A stretch of DNA of 64,000 nt from Aliihoeflea sp. 2WW (GCF_000497755.1 NZ_AYOD01000035.1:372001-436000); one strand, 5' to 3'. Shown: positions 9,039 to 18,196, numbered from the stretch's first letter. Numbers and translations: made by a program. Notes: a model not told the origin generated them from the letters alone.

Positions 9039-9567
9039 GGGCGTTCCCGCTCGCGGCATCGTCCTCGCGCCCGCGCGCCAGCGCCCGGCCGTCTCGAACG
9101 AGCGTCGCGATCATCTCGATGATCATCAGCCCGAAGGCCAGCGGCACCATCATCAAGAGCGGCCAGAGCGGATAGTAGTCCGAGCCGATCTGCATGGTGC
9201 GGGCGCTCGTGAAGCCCGCCCAGGCGAATTTGCCGACATACCAGGTCAAAAGAAGGAAGATCGCGAGTTCGATCGCGACGACGAAGAGCGCGAGAAGCTT
9301 GCGGGCCGCAAAGGGAAGGGCGTCGGCGAGGATTTCGAGCTTCGGGAACACGCCCTCGCGGTGGGCCAGCGGCAGTGCCCAGAAGATCAATAGCGGGAAG
9401 ACCACCCGCTCGATGATGTTGTAGGCCCCCGGCACGAGGTCGGTCTGGAGCACGTAGCGGCCGAAGACGCTGATCACGGTGATCATCATCATCACGAACA
9501 GGCACAGGCCCGCTCCGATCGAGGCCATGCCCCATTCGAACTTTCCAAGGCCGCGATAGAGGTTCAT
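9028..9567 (-). CDS. TRAP transporter small permease (DctQ family)
   Basis: Small membrane subunit of a tripartite ATP-independent periplasmic transporter, 179 residues with four predicted membrane helices and the DctQ-type NLYRGLGKFEWG start and VISVFGRYVL segment. The C-terminal tail is charged and cytoplasmic. It is the last gene of the TRAP set (binding protein, large permease, small permease in transcription order), 9 nt after the large permease. The order P-M-Q differs from the P-Q-M order of the other two TRAP systems here. Confidence 0.88.
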   Translation of the reverse strand: MNLYRGLGKFEWGMASIGAGLCLFVMMMITVISVFGRYVLQTDLVPGAYNIIERVVFPLLIFWALPLAHREGVFPKLEILADALPFAARKLLALFVVAIELAIFLLLTWYVGKFAWAGFTSARTMQIGSDYYPLWPLLMMVPLAFGLMIIEMIATLVRDGRALARGREDDAASGNAPTG

Positions 9568-9576
9568 CGAAAGCTC

Positions 9577-10881
9577 CTAGCGGATGTGGCTCGGCAGCCA
9601 GGTGACGAGGCCCGGCACGAGGATCATCGCGCCGCCGACGACGATCGCCGCGACGACGGCGAACTGGGTCGCCGGCCGGAACACCTGCGCCACCGGATAG
9701 CGCGCAGCGGCCGATGCCGCATAGGCGGACAGGCCGACCGGCGGTGTCAGGAGGCCGAGCGCGATCATGAAGCTCGCCATCACGCCGAACCAGAGGAGAT
9801 CTATGCCCGCCGCCTGCAGGATCGGCAGGACGATGGGGACGATCAAAAGGATGACCGCGGCCGATTCGAGGATCATCCCGGCGATAAAGAGCAGGAACAG
9901 GAGCAGCGCCGCGATGATGCCGGGGCTCGCCAGAAGCGGCTCGGCAAGGGCGAGCAATTCGCGCGGCACGCGCGAGATCGACAGGAAGCGGGCGAAGATC
10001 TGTGCGCCGATCACCAGCATCATCAGCATCGCGGTGATCTTGACCGAATCGGCGAGTGCATGGGCCAGATCGCCGATGCCGATGCGGCGCATGAATGTCA
10101 GGCCGACGAGCGCGGTGAAGGCGCCGATGGCGCCTGCCTCGCCGACCGTGATGACGCCACCATAGATGCCGCCGAAGACGACCACCATCAGGAAGACGAG
10201 GAAGGCGCTCGCCGCAAAGCTCGATCCGCCGACGTGATCGGGCCCGGTCGGCGCGACCCCTTCTGTTGCTCCGGGCGTCACCTCGCCGAACAGGCGGGTG
10301 CAGACGACATAGACCAGCATGCACAGGAGGCCCGGTCCGAGAAGGCCGATGAAGAGCTGGCCGATCGGCACTGTGGTGATCGATCCGTAGATGATGACGA
10401 TCAGGCTCGGCGGTATGACGGCCGACAGCGAGCCGGCGACGGCCGCAAGCCCGATCGCGAAGCGGCGGGTATAGCCGACGCGTTCAAGCTCCGGACCGGC
10501 GAGCGTCGCCAGCGCCGCCGCGCTGGCCGAACCCGATCCCGACACCGCGCCCAGCATGCCACCCGTCACCAGCGTCGCCACCCCGAGCGGAAACCGCCGG
10601 TAGCCGGACAGTCGATGACCGACGCGGAAGAGATCGACGATCAGCCCGCCGCGCATCAAGAGCTGCGCCATCAGGAGGTAGAGCGGGATGATCGACAGCG
10701 AATAGGACGAGGCGGTGAAGAAGATGTCCTGGCCCAAAATGCCCTGGAAGAGCTGCAGTCCGACCCACAGATACATGCCCAGAAGGCCGGCGCCGAACAG
10801 CACCGTGGCGACGTTCTGCCCGAGAAGGAGGAAGGCTGCGAACCAGAAGGCGACGAACCACAAGGCGAGGCTGTGCGACAC
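9577..10881 (-). CDS. TRAP transporter large permease (DctM family)
   Basis: Sodium-coupled transport subunit, 434 residues, about 12 membrane helices. It carries DctM signatures such as GAVSGSGSASAAA near 115-127, the PPSLIVIIYG loop and the second-half AGMILESAAVILLIVPIVLP. It lies between the binding protein and the small permease in one operon. Confidence 0.9.
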   Translation of the reverse strand: MSHSLALWFVAFWFAAFLLLGQNVATVLFGAGLLGMYLWVGLQLFQGILGQDIFFTASSYSLSIIPLYLLMAQLLMRGGLIVDLFRVGHRLSGYRRFPLGVATLVTGGMLGAVSGSGSASAAALATLAGPELERVGYTRRFAIGLAAVAGSLSAVIPPSLIVIIYGSITTVPIGQLFIGLLGPGLLCMLVYVVCTRLFGEVTPGATEGVAPTGPDHVGGSSFAASAFLVFLMVVVFGGIYGGVITVGEAGAIGAFTALVGLTFMRRIGIGDLAHALADSVKITAMLMMLVIGAQIFARFLSISRVPRELLALAEPLLASPGIIAALLLFLLFIAGMILESAAVILLIVPIVLPILQAAGIDLLWFGVMASFMIALGLLTPPVGLSAYAASAAARYPVAQVFRPATQFAVVAAIVVGGAMILVPGLVTWLPSHIR

Positions 10882-10913
10882 TTGGCATCATCCGTTGGTC
10901 GAGGGAAGGAGAC

Positions 10914-10927
10914 GGCGCCGGAGCGCC
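10914..10927 (-). promoter_or_regulatory. Small hairpin between TRAP binding protein and large permease
   Basis: A 5-bp GC stem (GGCGC/GCGCC) with a tetraloop in the 58-nt gap. It may stabilise the upstream binding-protein message, as larger hairpins do in the other transport operons of this window. Weak on its own. Confidence 0.3.
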
Positions 10928-10939
10928 GCCTTCAAGACG

Positions 10940-12028
10940 TCAAAGCTCGAGGAATTCGGCGACGCCCGCGGGCAGTTCGCCGCCCTCCTCGACCACCAGT
11001 TCGGCCCAGCGCTTGGCGGTGGCGCGGCCGGGGTGACCGGCAGCCTCCGTCTGCTCGACCCAGGTCTGCCAGGTGTTGGTCGAAGCCATGGCGATGTGGT
11101 CCTGCATTTCCTGCGACATGTCGGTGATCGGCGTGAAGACCGAGCCTGCGCCCGCGGCCTCTTCCTGCACCTCGATGTCCTGTGCGTCGATGCCGGCGGC
11201 GTTCTGCATGGCGATGTCGCGCGCGACGCGGTCCCAGGTTTCCTGCTGCTCGGGCGTCAGCGTCTCCCAGGTCGCGTTGTTGATCGCCAGATAGCTGCCC
11301 CAGTGGCCGACGGCGACACCGGTGATCGTGTGGGTCAGCACGTCCTGGAGCGAATAGGAGCGCCAGTCGCCGATCGACAGGATCGTACCTTCGACCGTCC
11401 CGCGCGACAGCGCCTCATAGGATGCTGAAGACGGCATCGTCACCGGCGTGACGCCCAGTTCGTTGAGGAAGATGGTGTGCAGCGCCGACCCGGCACGCAT
11501 CGGCTTGCCGCTCAACCCGGAGACCGAATCCGGATTTTCGCCGGCAAAGGAAATCGCATAGGCGGCGGTCGTCGCCACCGGCCAGGCGCGGATTTCCTTC
11601 GGCTCGATCTCGTACTGATAGAAGGTCTTGCCGTCCGCCAGTTCGGTGTCGTCGTCCATCAGCTTCAGGAAGGCCCGCGTCATCAGCTCGGAATTGGTGC
11701 CGATGGTGGGAAGCTGGGTCACGTCGGAAAGCGGAAAGGTCCCCTCGTGATAGGGCGCCAGCAGCGGCGCCGCGACGGCGACTGTCCCGCCCTGCAGCGC
11801 GTCGAGCTCGCGGCCGACAGAGGTCAGTTCGCCCGCATAGAACCGCGTGAAGGCGATCTCGCCATTGGTCTCGGCCTCGATGGCGTCGGCGAAGGGGTCC
11901 ATGTGCTGGCCGACCCAGAAATGAACCTGCGGCAGCGAGGCCGAGATCATCAGATTGGTCTGCGCGAGTGCGGCGCCGGACAACAAGGTGGCGGAGGCAA
12001 GCACCGCCAATTTCGCGAGTTTCGTCAT
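10940..12028 (-). CDS. TRAP transporter substrate-binding protein (DctP family)
   Basis: Periplasmic receptor, 362 residues, with a signal peptide ending ALA (residue 22). The ATG at 12028 is chosen because it follows a TCCTCC-complement Shine-Dalgarno and restores the signal peptide; the open frame extends further upstream without one. The ligand arginine region GKPMRAGSALH and the following EALSRGTVEG match the DctP pattern, though the usual DGQENP is replaced by EGTILS, so it belongs to a divergent subgroup. A carboxylate ligand is expected; the acyl-CoA synthetase upstream would activate it. A palindromic GntR site lies 138 nt upstream. Confidence 0.88.
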   Translation of the reverse strand: MTKLAKLAVLASATLLSGAALAQTNLMISASLPQVHFWVGQHMDPFADAIEAETNGEIAFTRFYAGELTSVGRELDALQGGTVAVAAPLLAPYHEGTFPLSDVTQLPTIGTNSELMTRAFLKLMDDDTELADGKTFYQYEIEPKEIRAWPVATTAAYAISFAGENPDSVSGLSGKPMRAGSALHTIFLNELGVTPVTMPSSASYEALSRGTVEGTILSIGDWRSYSLQDVLTHTITGVAVGHWGSYLAINNATWETLTPEQQETWDRVARDIAMQNAAGIDAQDIEVQEEAAGAGSVFTPITDMSQEMQDHIAMASTNTWQTWVEQTEAAGHPGRATAKRWAELVVEEGGELPAGVAEFLEL

Positions 12029-12159
12029 GTTTCCTCCCTGAGTGACAGATTGCGGGTCTTTTCCCGCCTTCACGTGATCAAGGCCCGATCGCGCGTCATT
12101 TCCGTCTCGGAAGTGCGCCTCTCCCGGCCTGCAAGCGTCGCCGCCTCCTCCCAGAGGCA

Positions 12160-12182
12160 CTTATCGGAATGTCCGACATTCC
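12160..12182 (-). promoter_or_regulatory. Putative GntR operator (site B) before the TRAP genes
   Basis: 12166-12182 is a perfect palindrome GGAATGTC-C-GACATTCC with 8-bp arms, the best of the three related sites. On the minus strand a GATAAG hexamer (12165-12160) directly follows it, so bound protein would cover the space between -35 and -10 and repress transcription of the TRAP genes. Confidence 0.62.
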
Positions 12183-12209
12183 AACATTGACACCCGGCCT
12201 CGCGACTTG

Positions 12210-13808
12210 TCAACGCGCGGCAGCGACATCGTCCGCCGGCAGCATCTGGCGCAGCGACGTCTTCAGAATCTTGCCGTTCGGGTTGCGCGGCAGGGGGGCT
12301 TCGAGGAACGTGATCGCGTCCGGCACCTTGTAGTCGGACAGGCGCTCGGCGCAGTAGGCGCGGATGGCTTGCGTATCCGCAGCCCCCGGCCGCGCGACGA
12401 TGAAGGCGTGGACCTTCTCGCCGAGAACCGGATCGGGGTGGCCGACGACCGCGCTCTCGATCACCGCCGGATGGCGCGACAGGACGCTCTCGACCTCGAT
12501 GCAATAGACCTTGAAGCCGGCCCGGTTGATCATGTCCTTCTTGCGGTCGAAGACGTGCACATACCCCTCCGCATCCACCGAGCCGACATCGCCGGACACC
12601 CAGTAGCCATCGATGAAGCCGGCGGCGTCGGCCTCCGGATTTTCCCAGTAGCCGGGCACCACCATCGCGCCCGCGATCATCAGTTCGCCGCTTTCGCCCG
12701 GCGCCACTTCGCGGCCGTGCTCGTCGACGATGAGGATGTCGCAACCGGCGACCGGCCTGCCTACCGATTTCGGATGTGCGGCGATGTCGCCGACCGGCAG
12801 GATCGTCGCCGGAGACGTGGTTTCGGTCGAGCCGTAGCAATTGACGAGATTGAGGGAAGGCGCCGTGTCGGTAAGGCGGTCGATCGTCGCCTGCGGCATC
12901 GGTGCCCCGCCGAAGCCGGCAATGCGCCAGTGCGACAGGTCGAAGCCGGCGAAGTCGGGGTCGAGCAGGCACAGATTGTACATGGCCGGAACCATGATGG
13001 TGAAGGTCGCCCTCTCGCGCGCCGCCACTTCGAGAAAATGCCGCGCCTTGAAGGCCGGCAGCATCACCGTCGTGCCGCCGGCACGGATCATGGTCAGAAG
13101 AACGGCGACGAGACCGGTGACGTGCGAGGCCGGAACGGCGAGCAGCCCGACATCGGCCGGGGTCAGCGCCAGCGCGGAGGCGTAGTTGATCGTCGAGTGG
13201 ATGGTCGAGAAGTGGGTCAGCTTCGCGCCCTTCGGCCGTCCCGTCGTCCCGGATGTGTAGAGCAGGCAAAAGACGTCGTCTTCGGCCACCTGCGGGAACG
13301 ACGCGACAGCGGCCAGCCGCGCCAGATACTCGTAGGGCACGTCCGGTCCCTGCCCGACAACGAAGCGCGCCCGCAGATCCGGCACCGCATCCTCGGTCGG
13401 AAGGTTGGCGGCGTGCTCGGCGTCATAGACCAGTGCCGCAGCGCGGCACTGGTTCAGAACGAACTCGATTTCCGGCCGCCGCTGCCGCGTGTTCATCGGC
13501 ACCACGATCAGGCCCGCCCGCGCCGCAGCCAGCACGCATTCGAGGAAGGCGAAGCCGTTGTCGAGAAGAAGCGCGACCCGGTCCCCCTTTCCCAGTCCCT
13601 GCGCGACCAGATTGGCGGCGACGGCCTCCACACGCGCATCGAGCGCCGCATAGCTCATGCGCTTCGCGTCCATCACGATCGCGTCGCGCTCCGGCGAGGC
13701 GGCGACCGCGGCTCGGAACATCGCGTCGATATGCGCCGGCCGGTCGACGAAGGCGCGCACCACCCGGCTGCCGTAATGCACCTCGTGGCGGGTCTGCGGA
13801 TAGGCCAT
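12210..13808 (-). CDS. AMP-dependent acyl-CoA synthetase/ligase
   Basis: A 532-residue member of the ANL superfamily that activates a carboxylic acid with ATP and CoA. The P-loop YTSGTTGRPKG is near residues 206-216, the adenylate motif YGSTETTSPA near 316, the hinge DRKKDMINRAGFKVY near 417-431, and the catalytic lysine in NPNGKILK near 513. It precedes the TRAP genes on the minus strand and has its own promoter overlapping GntR site C. Probable role: CoA activation of the acid imported by the TRAP system. Cyclohexanecarboxylate-, aryl- and medium-chain ligases share this architecture, so the substrate is open. Confidence 0.9.
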   Translation of the reverse strand: MAYPQTRHEVHYGSRVVRAFVDRPAHIDAMFRAAVAASPERDAIVMDAKRMSYAALDARVEAVAANLVAQGLGKGDRVALLLDNGFAFLECVLAAARAGLIVVPMNTRQRRPEIEFVLNQCRAAALVYDAEHAANLPTEDAVPDLRARFVVGQGPDVPYEYLARLAAVASFPQVAEDDVFCLLYTSGTTGRPKGAKLTHFSTIHSTINYASALALTPADVGLLAVPASHVTGLVAVLLTMIRAGGTTVMLPAFKARHFLEVAARERATFTIMVPAMYNLCLLDPDFAGFDLSHWRIAGFGGAPMPQATIDRLTDTAPSLNLVNCYGSTETTSPATILPVGDIAAHPKSVGRPVAGCDILIVDEHGREVAPGESGELMIAGAMVVPGYWENPEADAAGFIDGYWVSGDVGSVDAEGYVHVFDRKKDMINRAGFKVYCIEVESVLSRHPAVIESAVVGHPDPVLGEKVHAFIVARPGAADTQAIRAYCAERLSDYKVPDAITFLEAPLPRNPNGKILKTSLRQMLPADDVAAAR

Positions 13809-13838
13809 CTGTTCCTCCGTTCCGGCGCGTCCGTGCAG

Positions 13839-13867
13839 AAGCTAGGCTAAGTCGGAATGTCCGACAA
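13839..13867 (-). promoter_or_regulatory. Promoter with overlapping GntR operator (site C)
   Basis: On the minus strand TTGTCG (13867-13862) and TAGCTT (13844-13839) are 17 nt apart. The TGTC-C-GACA core at 13858-13866 overlaps the -35 hexamer, an arrangement expected for repression of the acyl-CoA synthetase 31 nt downstream. Confidence 0.6.
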
Positions 13868-13872
13868 CGGGT

Positions 13873-14667
13873 TCATTTCGAGACCTTCGCGCCGCGGCCG
13901 AGCAGGAAGCCGGCATCCACCGGCATCAGTTGGCCCGTCATCTTGCGGGCGTCGCAGACGAGGAAGGCGATGGCGTCCGCGACATCGTCGGCTGTGCAGA
14001 TGTCGTCCAGCACCGATTGCGCGGCGAAGCTCTCCTTCACCTTCGCGAAGGCCTCGCTGCCCAGCCCCGCCTCGAGCCACCGCGTGTCGAGAAGGCCCGG
14101 CAGCACGGTATTCACCCGCACCTTCGGCGCCAGAAGCCGCGCCATGGTCAGCGTCAGCGTGTTCAGCGCGCCCTTCGAGGCGATGTAGGCGATTGAACTG
14201 CCATTGCCGTTGACGCCGGCGATGGACGAGACATTCACCACCGCGCCCGCTCCGCTTGCGCGCAACGGATCTGCCGCCGCGCGCATCATCTGGTAGGGGC
14301 CGATCAGGTTGACAGCATAGACGCGCTGGAAATCCTCCGCATTCTGCACCTCGAGGTCGTCGAGCGCGGCGAACTGCGTCGCGCCGGCGCTGTTGACGAG
14401 GGCGTCGAGCCGTCCGAACCGCGACAGCGTATCCGCGACCAGCCGCCGGCAGTCGGCGTCGTCGGCGACCGAACCTTGCATCGCGATCGCCTGCGCGCCG
14501 GCATCGCGCACGGTGCCGACCGTCGTTTCCGCCTCGCTCGCGCTGCGACTGTAATTGATCGCGACGTCGAAGCCGCGTGCCGCCAGCGCGTGGGCGGATG
14601 CCGCGCCGACGCCGGTTCCGCCGCCGGTGATCAGGGCGACCTTGCGTCGTCCGTCCGTCATGTCCAC
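13873..14667 (-). CDS. SDR family oxidoreductase
   Basis: A 264-residue short-chain dehydrogenase with TGGGTGVG near residue 14-21, NSAG near 91 and catalytic YIASK near 167. It ends with the PVDAGFLLGRGAK tail typical of classical SDRs with a glycine-rich C-terminus. It lies 64 nt upstream of the acyl-CoA synthetase on the same strand and is divergent from the CoA-transferase gene. It may act on a hydroxyacyl or ketoacyl intermediate of the pathway started by the synthetase. No TGTC-N-GACA site precedes it, so it may be under separate control. Confidence 0.88.
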   Translation of the reverse strand: MDMTDGRRKVALITGGGTGVGAASAHALAARGFDVAINYSRSASEAETTVGTVRDAGAQAIAMQGSVADDADCRRLVADTLSRFGRLDALVNSAGATQFAALDDLEVQNAEDFQRVYAVNLIGPYQMMRAAADPLRASGAGAVVNVSSIAGVNGNGSSIAYIASKGALNTLTLTMARLLAPKVRVNTVLPGLLDTRWLEAGLGSEAFAKVKESFAAQSVLDDICTADDVADAIAFLVCDARKMTGQLMPVDAGFLLGRGAKVSK

Positions 14668-14719
14668 GCTCCTCCTATCGGCATAGCAGCAGCTCCGTCG
14701 CTCCCGTCAAAACAGAATG

Positions 14720-14741
14720 TTATAGGCCAGATAGCGCATAA
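14720..14741. promoter_or_regulatory. Possible LysR-type site upstream of the CoA-transferase
   Basis: TTAT-N14-ATAA inverted repeat in the 137-nt divergent promoter region between the SDR and the CoA-transferase. The spacing resembles LysR-type boxes, and a LysR gene is the next regulator, but the match is short and unproven. Confidence 0.25.
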
Positions 14742-14804
14742 GTATTGGCGCCGGAGGGCTTTGGCGACCACCATCGAAGCCGGAAAAATCGGAGGTACAA
14801 TCGT

Positions 14805-15947
14805 ATGAGGCCACTCGACGGTCTTCTCGTCGTCGCGCTCGAACAGGCGGTCGCAGCCCCTTATGCCTCCGAACGGCTGGCGGAGGCAGGGGCACGCGTC
14901 ATCAAGCTGGAGCGCGCCGAGGGCGATTTCGCGCGCAAATACGACCGCTTCGCCGAAGGCTCGTCATCCTATTTCGTCTGGCTGAATGGCGGCAAGGAAA
15001 GCTGCGTCGTCGACCTGCGCGCCGAAGACGATGTCGCCATGGTGCGCGAGATGCTCGCTGGTGCCGACATCTTCATCCAGAATCTCGCGCCCGGCGCGGC
15101 GGCCCGGCTGGGGCTCGGCCACGATTTGCTGCGCGCGGCCAATCCGCGCCTCGTAACCTGCTCGATCTCCGGCTACGGCGCAGAGGGACCGATGGCGACG
15201 CGCAAGGCCTACGATCTTCTCGTCCAGGCCGAAAGCGGCCTGTCCTCGATCACCGGAACCGAACACGGCCCGGCCCGGGTCGGGGTCTCGGTCTGCGACA
15301 TCGCCACCGGGATGCACGCCTACGAGGCCATTCTCGAGGCGCTGATCCTGCGCGGACGGACAGGCGAGGGCACCCATATCGAGGTGTCGCTCTTCCATTC
15401 GCTGATGGACTGGATGAACGTGCCGTGGATCGCGCATCGCTACGGCAATTCGGCTCCGAAGCGGCTCGGCCTCGCCCATCCGTCCATCGCGCCCTACGGC
15501 ATCTTCGACGCGGCCGATGGCGAATCCTTCCTGATCTCGATCCAGAACGATGTCGAATGGCAAAAGCTCTGCATTGCCGTCCTCGCCCGCCCGGATCTGG
15601 CGGCCGACCCCTGCTTCGCCACCAACAACGACCGCGTGGCGCGCAGGGCTGACACCGACGCCGCCGTTCAGGACGCGCTCGGGCGGCTGGCCGGCGACGA
15701 GGTCGTCGAGCGCTTGCAGGCGGCGTCGATCGCCTATGGCAAGGTGTCGGAAGTGGCCGATATCGAGGATCATCCGCAGGCGCGTTTCGTCGACCTGGCC
15801 GTGCCCGGTGGCGCGATCCGCATGTTCTCGCGCGCGGCGAGTTTCGATGGCGAGGTGCGCGCGCCCGGCCCCGTGCCGCCGCTTGGCAGCCATACCGAGA
15901 AACTGCGCGACGAATTCAGTCCGAAGCGCGGCCGCAAGGCGTCATGA
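14805..15947 (+). CDS. Class III (CaiB/BaiF) CoA-transferase
   Basis: A 380-residue family III CoA-transferase that moves CoA between carboxylates, through an aspartyl-CoA thioester. The catalytic aspartate is in KAYDLLVQAESGL (about residue 137). The ATG at 14805 follows GGAGG by 9 nt; an upstream in-frame start is rejected. Family members include mesaconyl-CoA C1-C4 transferase, succinyl-CoA:itaconate/mesaconate transferases and formyl-CoA transferases. Next to a mesaconyl-C4-CoA-hydratase-like protein and an acyl-CoA dehydrogenase, a C5 dicarboxylate substrate is attractive but unproven. It overlaps the convergent LysR gene by 6 nt. Confidence 0.88.
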   Translation: MRPLDGLLVVALEQAVAAPYASERLAEAGARVIKLERAEGDFARKYDRFAEGSSSYFVWLNGGKESCVVDLRAEDDVAMVREMLAGADIFIQNLAPGAAARLGLGHDLLRAANPRLVTCSISGYGAEGPMATRKAYDLLVQAESGLSSITGTEHGPARVGVSVCDIATGMHAYEAILEALILRGRTGEGTHIEVSLFHSLMDWMNVPWIAHRYGNSAPKRLGLAHPSIAPYGIFDAADGESFLISIQNDVEWQKLCIAVLARPDLAADPCFATNNDRVARRADTDAAVQDALGRLAGDEVVERLQAASIAYGKVSEVADIEDHPQARFVDLAVPGGAIRMFSRAASFDGEVRAPGPVPPLGSHTEKLRDEFSPKRGRKAS

Positions 15948-16907
15948 GCCGGCGGGCGCCTTGACGGCGCCGAGGAACCTTGCGTCCCAGACGCCTTCGC
16001 CGACGAGCCGCGACAGCATCTCCATCGTCAGGTTCTCGATCGCCTTCGTCGCACTGCTCATCGGCCGGTCGGCCGGCGTCGCGACCAGAAGCTGGCGGCG
16101 CAGATCGGGCTCGCAGATGCGCCACGACACCAGCCTTCCGGCCTCCGTCTCGGCCTTGATCGCCATCGCCGGCAGGATCGAATAGCCCAGTCCCTGTTCG
16201 ACCAGTGTCTTGATCGGCGCATAGGAATCGATTTCCGTGCGGGCGTTGAGCGGCGTCTCGCAATGGCTGAGCGCCATTTCGTCGAGCAGGTCGCGCAGGC
16301 CGTGGCCGGGGCTCGGGACGATCAAAGGCAGGGCGATCGCATCGGCGTAGCGCACGGCGTCCGCTCCCGGCCGCCGATTGCCGACGGCCATGCCCGGGGC
16401 CGCGAACAGGCGCAGTTCTTCCGAAAGCACCGGCGTCAATGCAAGTCCGCGCGTCTCGCGGGCGCGGTAAAGGACGGCGATGTCGACCTTGCCCTCGCGC
16501 AACCAGTCGAAGATGAAGCCGCTCATCGCCTCGGCGATCCTCAGCCTGATCTTCGGGTAGCGCCGCGAAGCCTCGTCGATCAGCCGCGCGGAGAGCACCT
16601 GGCTCACCGTTCCCGGCAGGCCGAACCGGACCTCGCCGGAGAGTTCGACCTCCGTGCCGCCGACGATGTCGAAGAGCTGCTCGAAGGATTCGACCACCAG
16701 CCGGCCATGCTCGAGAAGCCGCTTGCCGGCTTCGGTCAACTGCACGCCGCGCGAGGAGCGGAAGAGGAGCGTGACCTTCAGGTCCTCCTCGATATTGCGC
16801 ATGTGCTGGCTCAGCGCCGGCTGCGCGACGTTCAGCCGCTCGGCCGCCTTCGACAGCGAACCTTCCTCGGCGATGGCGATGAAATAGCGCAGATGCCGCA
16901 TGTCCAT
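15942..16907 (-). CDS. LysR-family transcriptional regulator
   Basis: A 321-residue LysR regulator. The N-terminal helix-turn-helix (residues about 1-60) contains AAERLNVAQPALSQHMRNIE, and the rest is the substrate-binding-like effector domain. It is divergent from the acyl-CoA dehydrogenase gene across a 108-nt AT-richer gap, the usual layout for control of a neighbouring operon, and convergent with the CoA-transferase. The gap contains ATAAT and ATTAT arms 24 nt apart and a TATCGTCGCTAAA segment that could be its binding site. Likely co-inducer: a dicarboxylate or CoA-pathway intermediate. Confidence 0.9.
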   Translation of the reverse strand: MDMRHLRYFIAIAEEGSLSKAAERLNVAQPALSQHMRNIEEDLKVTLLFRSSRGVQLTEAGKRLLEHGRLVVESFEQLFDIVGGTEVELSGEVRFGLPGTVSQVLSARLIDEASRRYPKIRLRIAEAMSGFIFDWLREGKVDIAVLYRARETRGLALTPVLSEELRLFAAPGMAVGNRRPGADAVRYADAIALPLIVPSPGHGLRDLLDEMALSHCETPLNARTEIDSYAPIKTLVEQGLGYSILPAMAIKAETEAGRLVSWRICEPDLRRQLLVATPADRPMSSATKAIENLTMEMLSRLVGEGVWDARFLGAVKAPAGS

Positions 16908-17015
16908 GCCGGCACGATATAATGAAAACCTATCGTCGCTAAAAGGAAATTATCTTTGCCTTAGAGCCCGATCGGGCACAGTTTGCAGGCTCCGAGCCCC
17001 ACTTCAGTGAGACCG

Positions 17016-18188
17016 ATGGATTCCGTTCAGCCCATTTCCGACGACGACCTCGAGCCCATTCGCGAGACGACGCGCGCGCTCTGCCGGCGCTTTCCCGACG
17101 CCTATTGGCGCAAGGTCGACCGGGCCCGCGAATACCCGACCGAGTTCGTCACCGCGATGGCCGAAGCCGGGCTGCTCGCCGCGCTGATCCCGGCGGAATA
17201 TGGCGGCAGCGGCCTGCCCTTGCGTGCCGCGGCGGCCATCCTCGCCGAAGTCCATGCCTCCGGCGCCAACGGGGCCGCGTGCCACGCCCAGATGTACACG
17301 ATGGGCACGCTGCTGCGTCATGGCAGCGAGGCGCAGAAGCAGAAATACCTGCCGAAGATCGCGAGCGGCGAATTGCGCCTGCAGGCGTTCGGCGTCACCG
17401 AACCAGGCGCGGGCACCGACACGCTGTCGATCGCGACGACGGCCGAGAGGCGCGGCGACACTTATGTCGTCAACGGCCAGAAGGTCTGGACCAGCCGGGC
17501 CGAGCATTCCGACCTGATGATCCTCCTCGCCCGAACCGCCCCGAAGGGCTCGCTTCCCTCCCGCACGGACGGGCTGTCGGTCTTCATCGTCGACATGAAG
17601 GCGGCGCCGAAGGAGCAGATGCGGATCACGCCGATCGCGACGATGATCAACCACGCGACGACGGAAATCTTCTTCGACAATCTCGAAATTCCGGCCGACG
17701 CACTGATCGGCGAGGAGCACAAGGGTTTTCGCTACATTCTCGACGGCATGAATGCCGAGCGCATCCTGATCGCCGCCGAATGTATCGGCGATTGCCGCTG
17801 GTTCATCGAGCGGGCGACGAATTACGCCAAGGAGCGCAAGGTGTTCGGCCGCCCGATCGGCCAGAACCAGGGCATCCAGTTTCCGATCGCGCGCAACCAC
17901 GTCGAGCTTCACGCCGCGCGCCTCGCCGTGCGCCACGCCGCCGAAATGTTCGACCGCGGCGAGCCGTGCGGGCCGGAGGCGAACATGGCCAAGATGCTGG
18001 CTTCAGAAGCCTCGTGGCGCGCCGCCGACACCTGCCTGCAGACGCATGGCGGCTTCGGCTTCGCCGAGGAATATGATGTGGAACGCAAGTTCCGCGAGAC
18101 GCGCCTCTACCAGATCGCGCCGATCTCGACCAATCTGATCCTCTCCAACGTGGCCGAGAAAGTGCTCGGCCTGCCCCGCTCGTTCTGA
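17016..18188 (+). CDS. Acyl-CoA dehydrogenase
   Basis: A 390-residue FAD-dependent acyl-CoA dehydrogenase. N-terminal helical, middle beta (FGVTEPGAGTDT flavin segment near 129-140) and C-terminal helical (QTHGGFGFAEEY near 344) domains are complete. ATG at 17016 is preferred to an upstream TTG at 16983. The usual catalytic glutamate of the Y-E-G-T motif is replaced: the aligned segment reads LYQIAPIS, with proline 369 at that place. E248 in MNAERI is in the alternative catalytic position known from isovaleryl-CoA and long-chain enzymes, suggesting a branched or dicarboxyl acyl-CoA substrate. First gene of a three-gene operon. Confidence 0.88.
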   Translation: MDSVQPISDDDLEPIRETTRALCRRFPDAYWRKVDRAREYPTEFVTAMAEAGLLAALIPAEYGGSGLPLRAAAAILAEVHASGANGAACHAQMYTMGTLLRHGSEAQKQKYLPKIASGELRLQAFGVTEPGAGTDTLSIATTAERRGDTYVVNGQKVWTSRAEHSDLMILLARTAPKGSLPSRTDGLSVFIVDMKAAPKEQMRITPIATMINHATTEIFFDNLEIPADALIGEEHKGFRYILDGMNAERILIAAECIGDCRWFIERATNYAKERKVFGRPIGQNQGIQFPIARNHVELHAARLAVRHAAEMFDRGEPCGPEANMAKMLASEASWRAADTCLQTHGGFGFAEEYDVERKFRETRLYQIAPISTNLILSNVAEKVLGLPRSF

Positions 18189-18196
18189 AGGCGATC

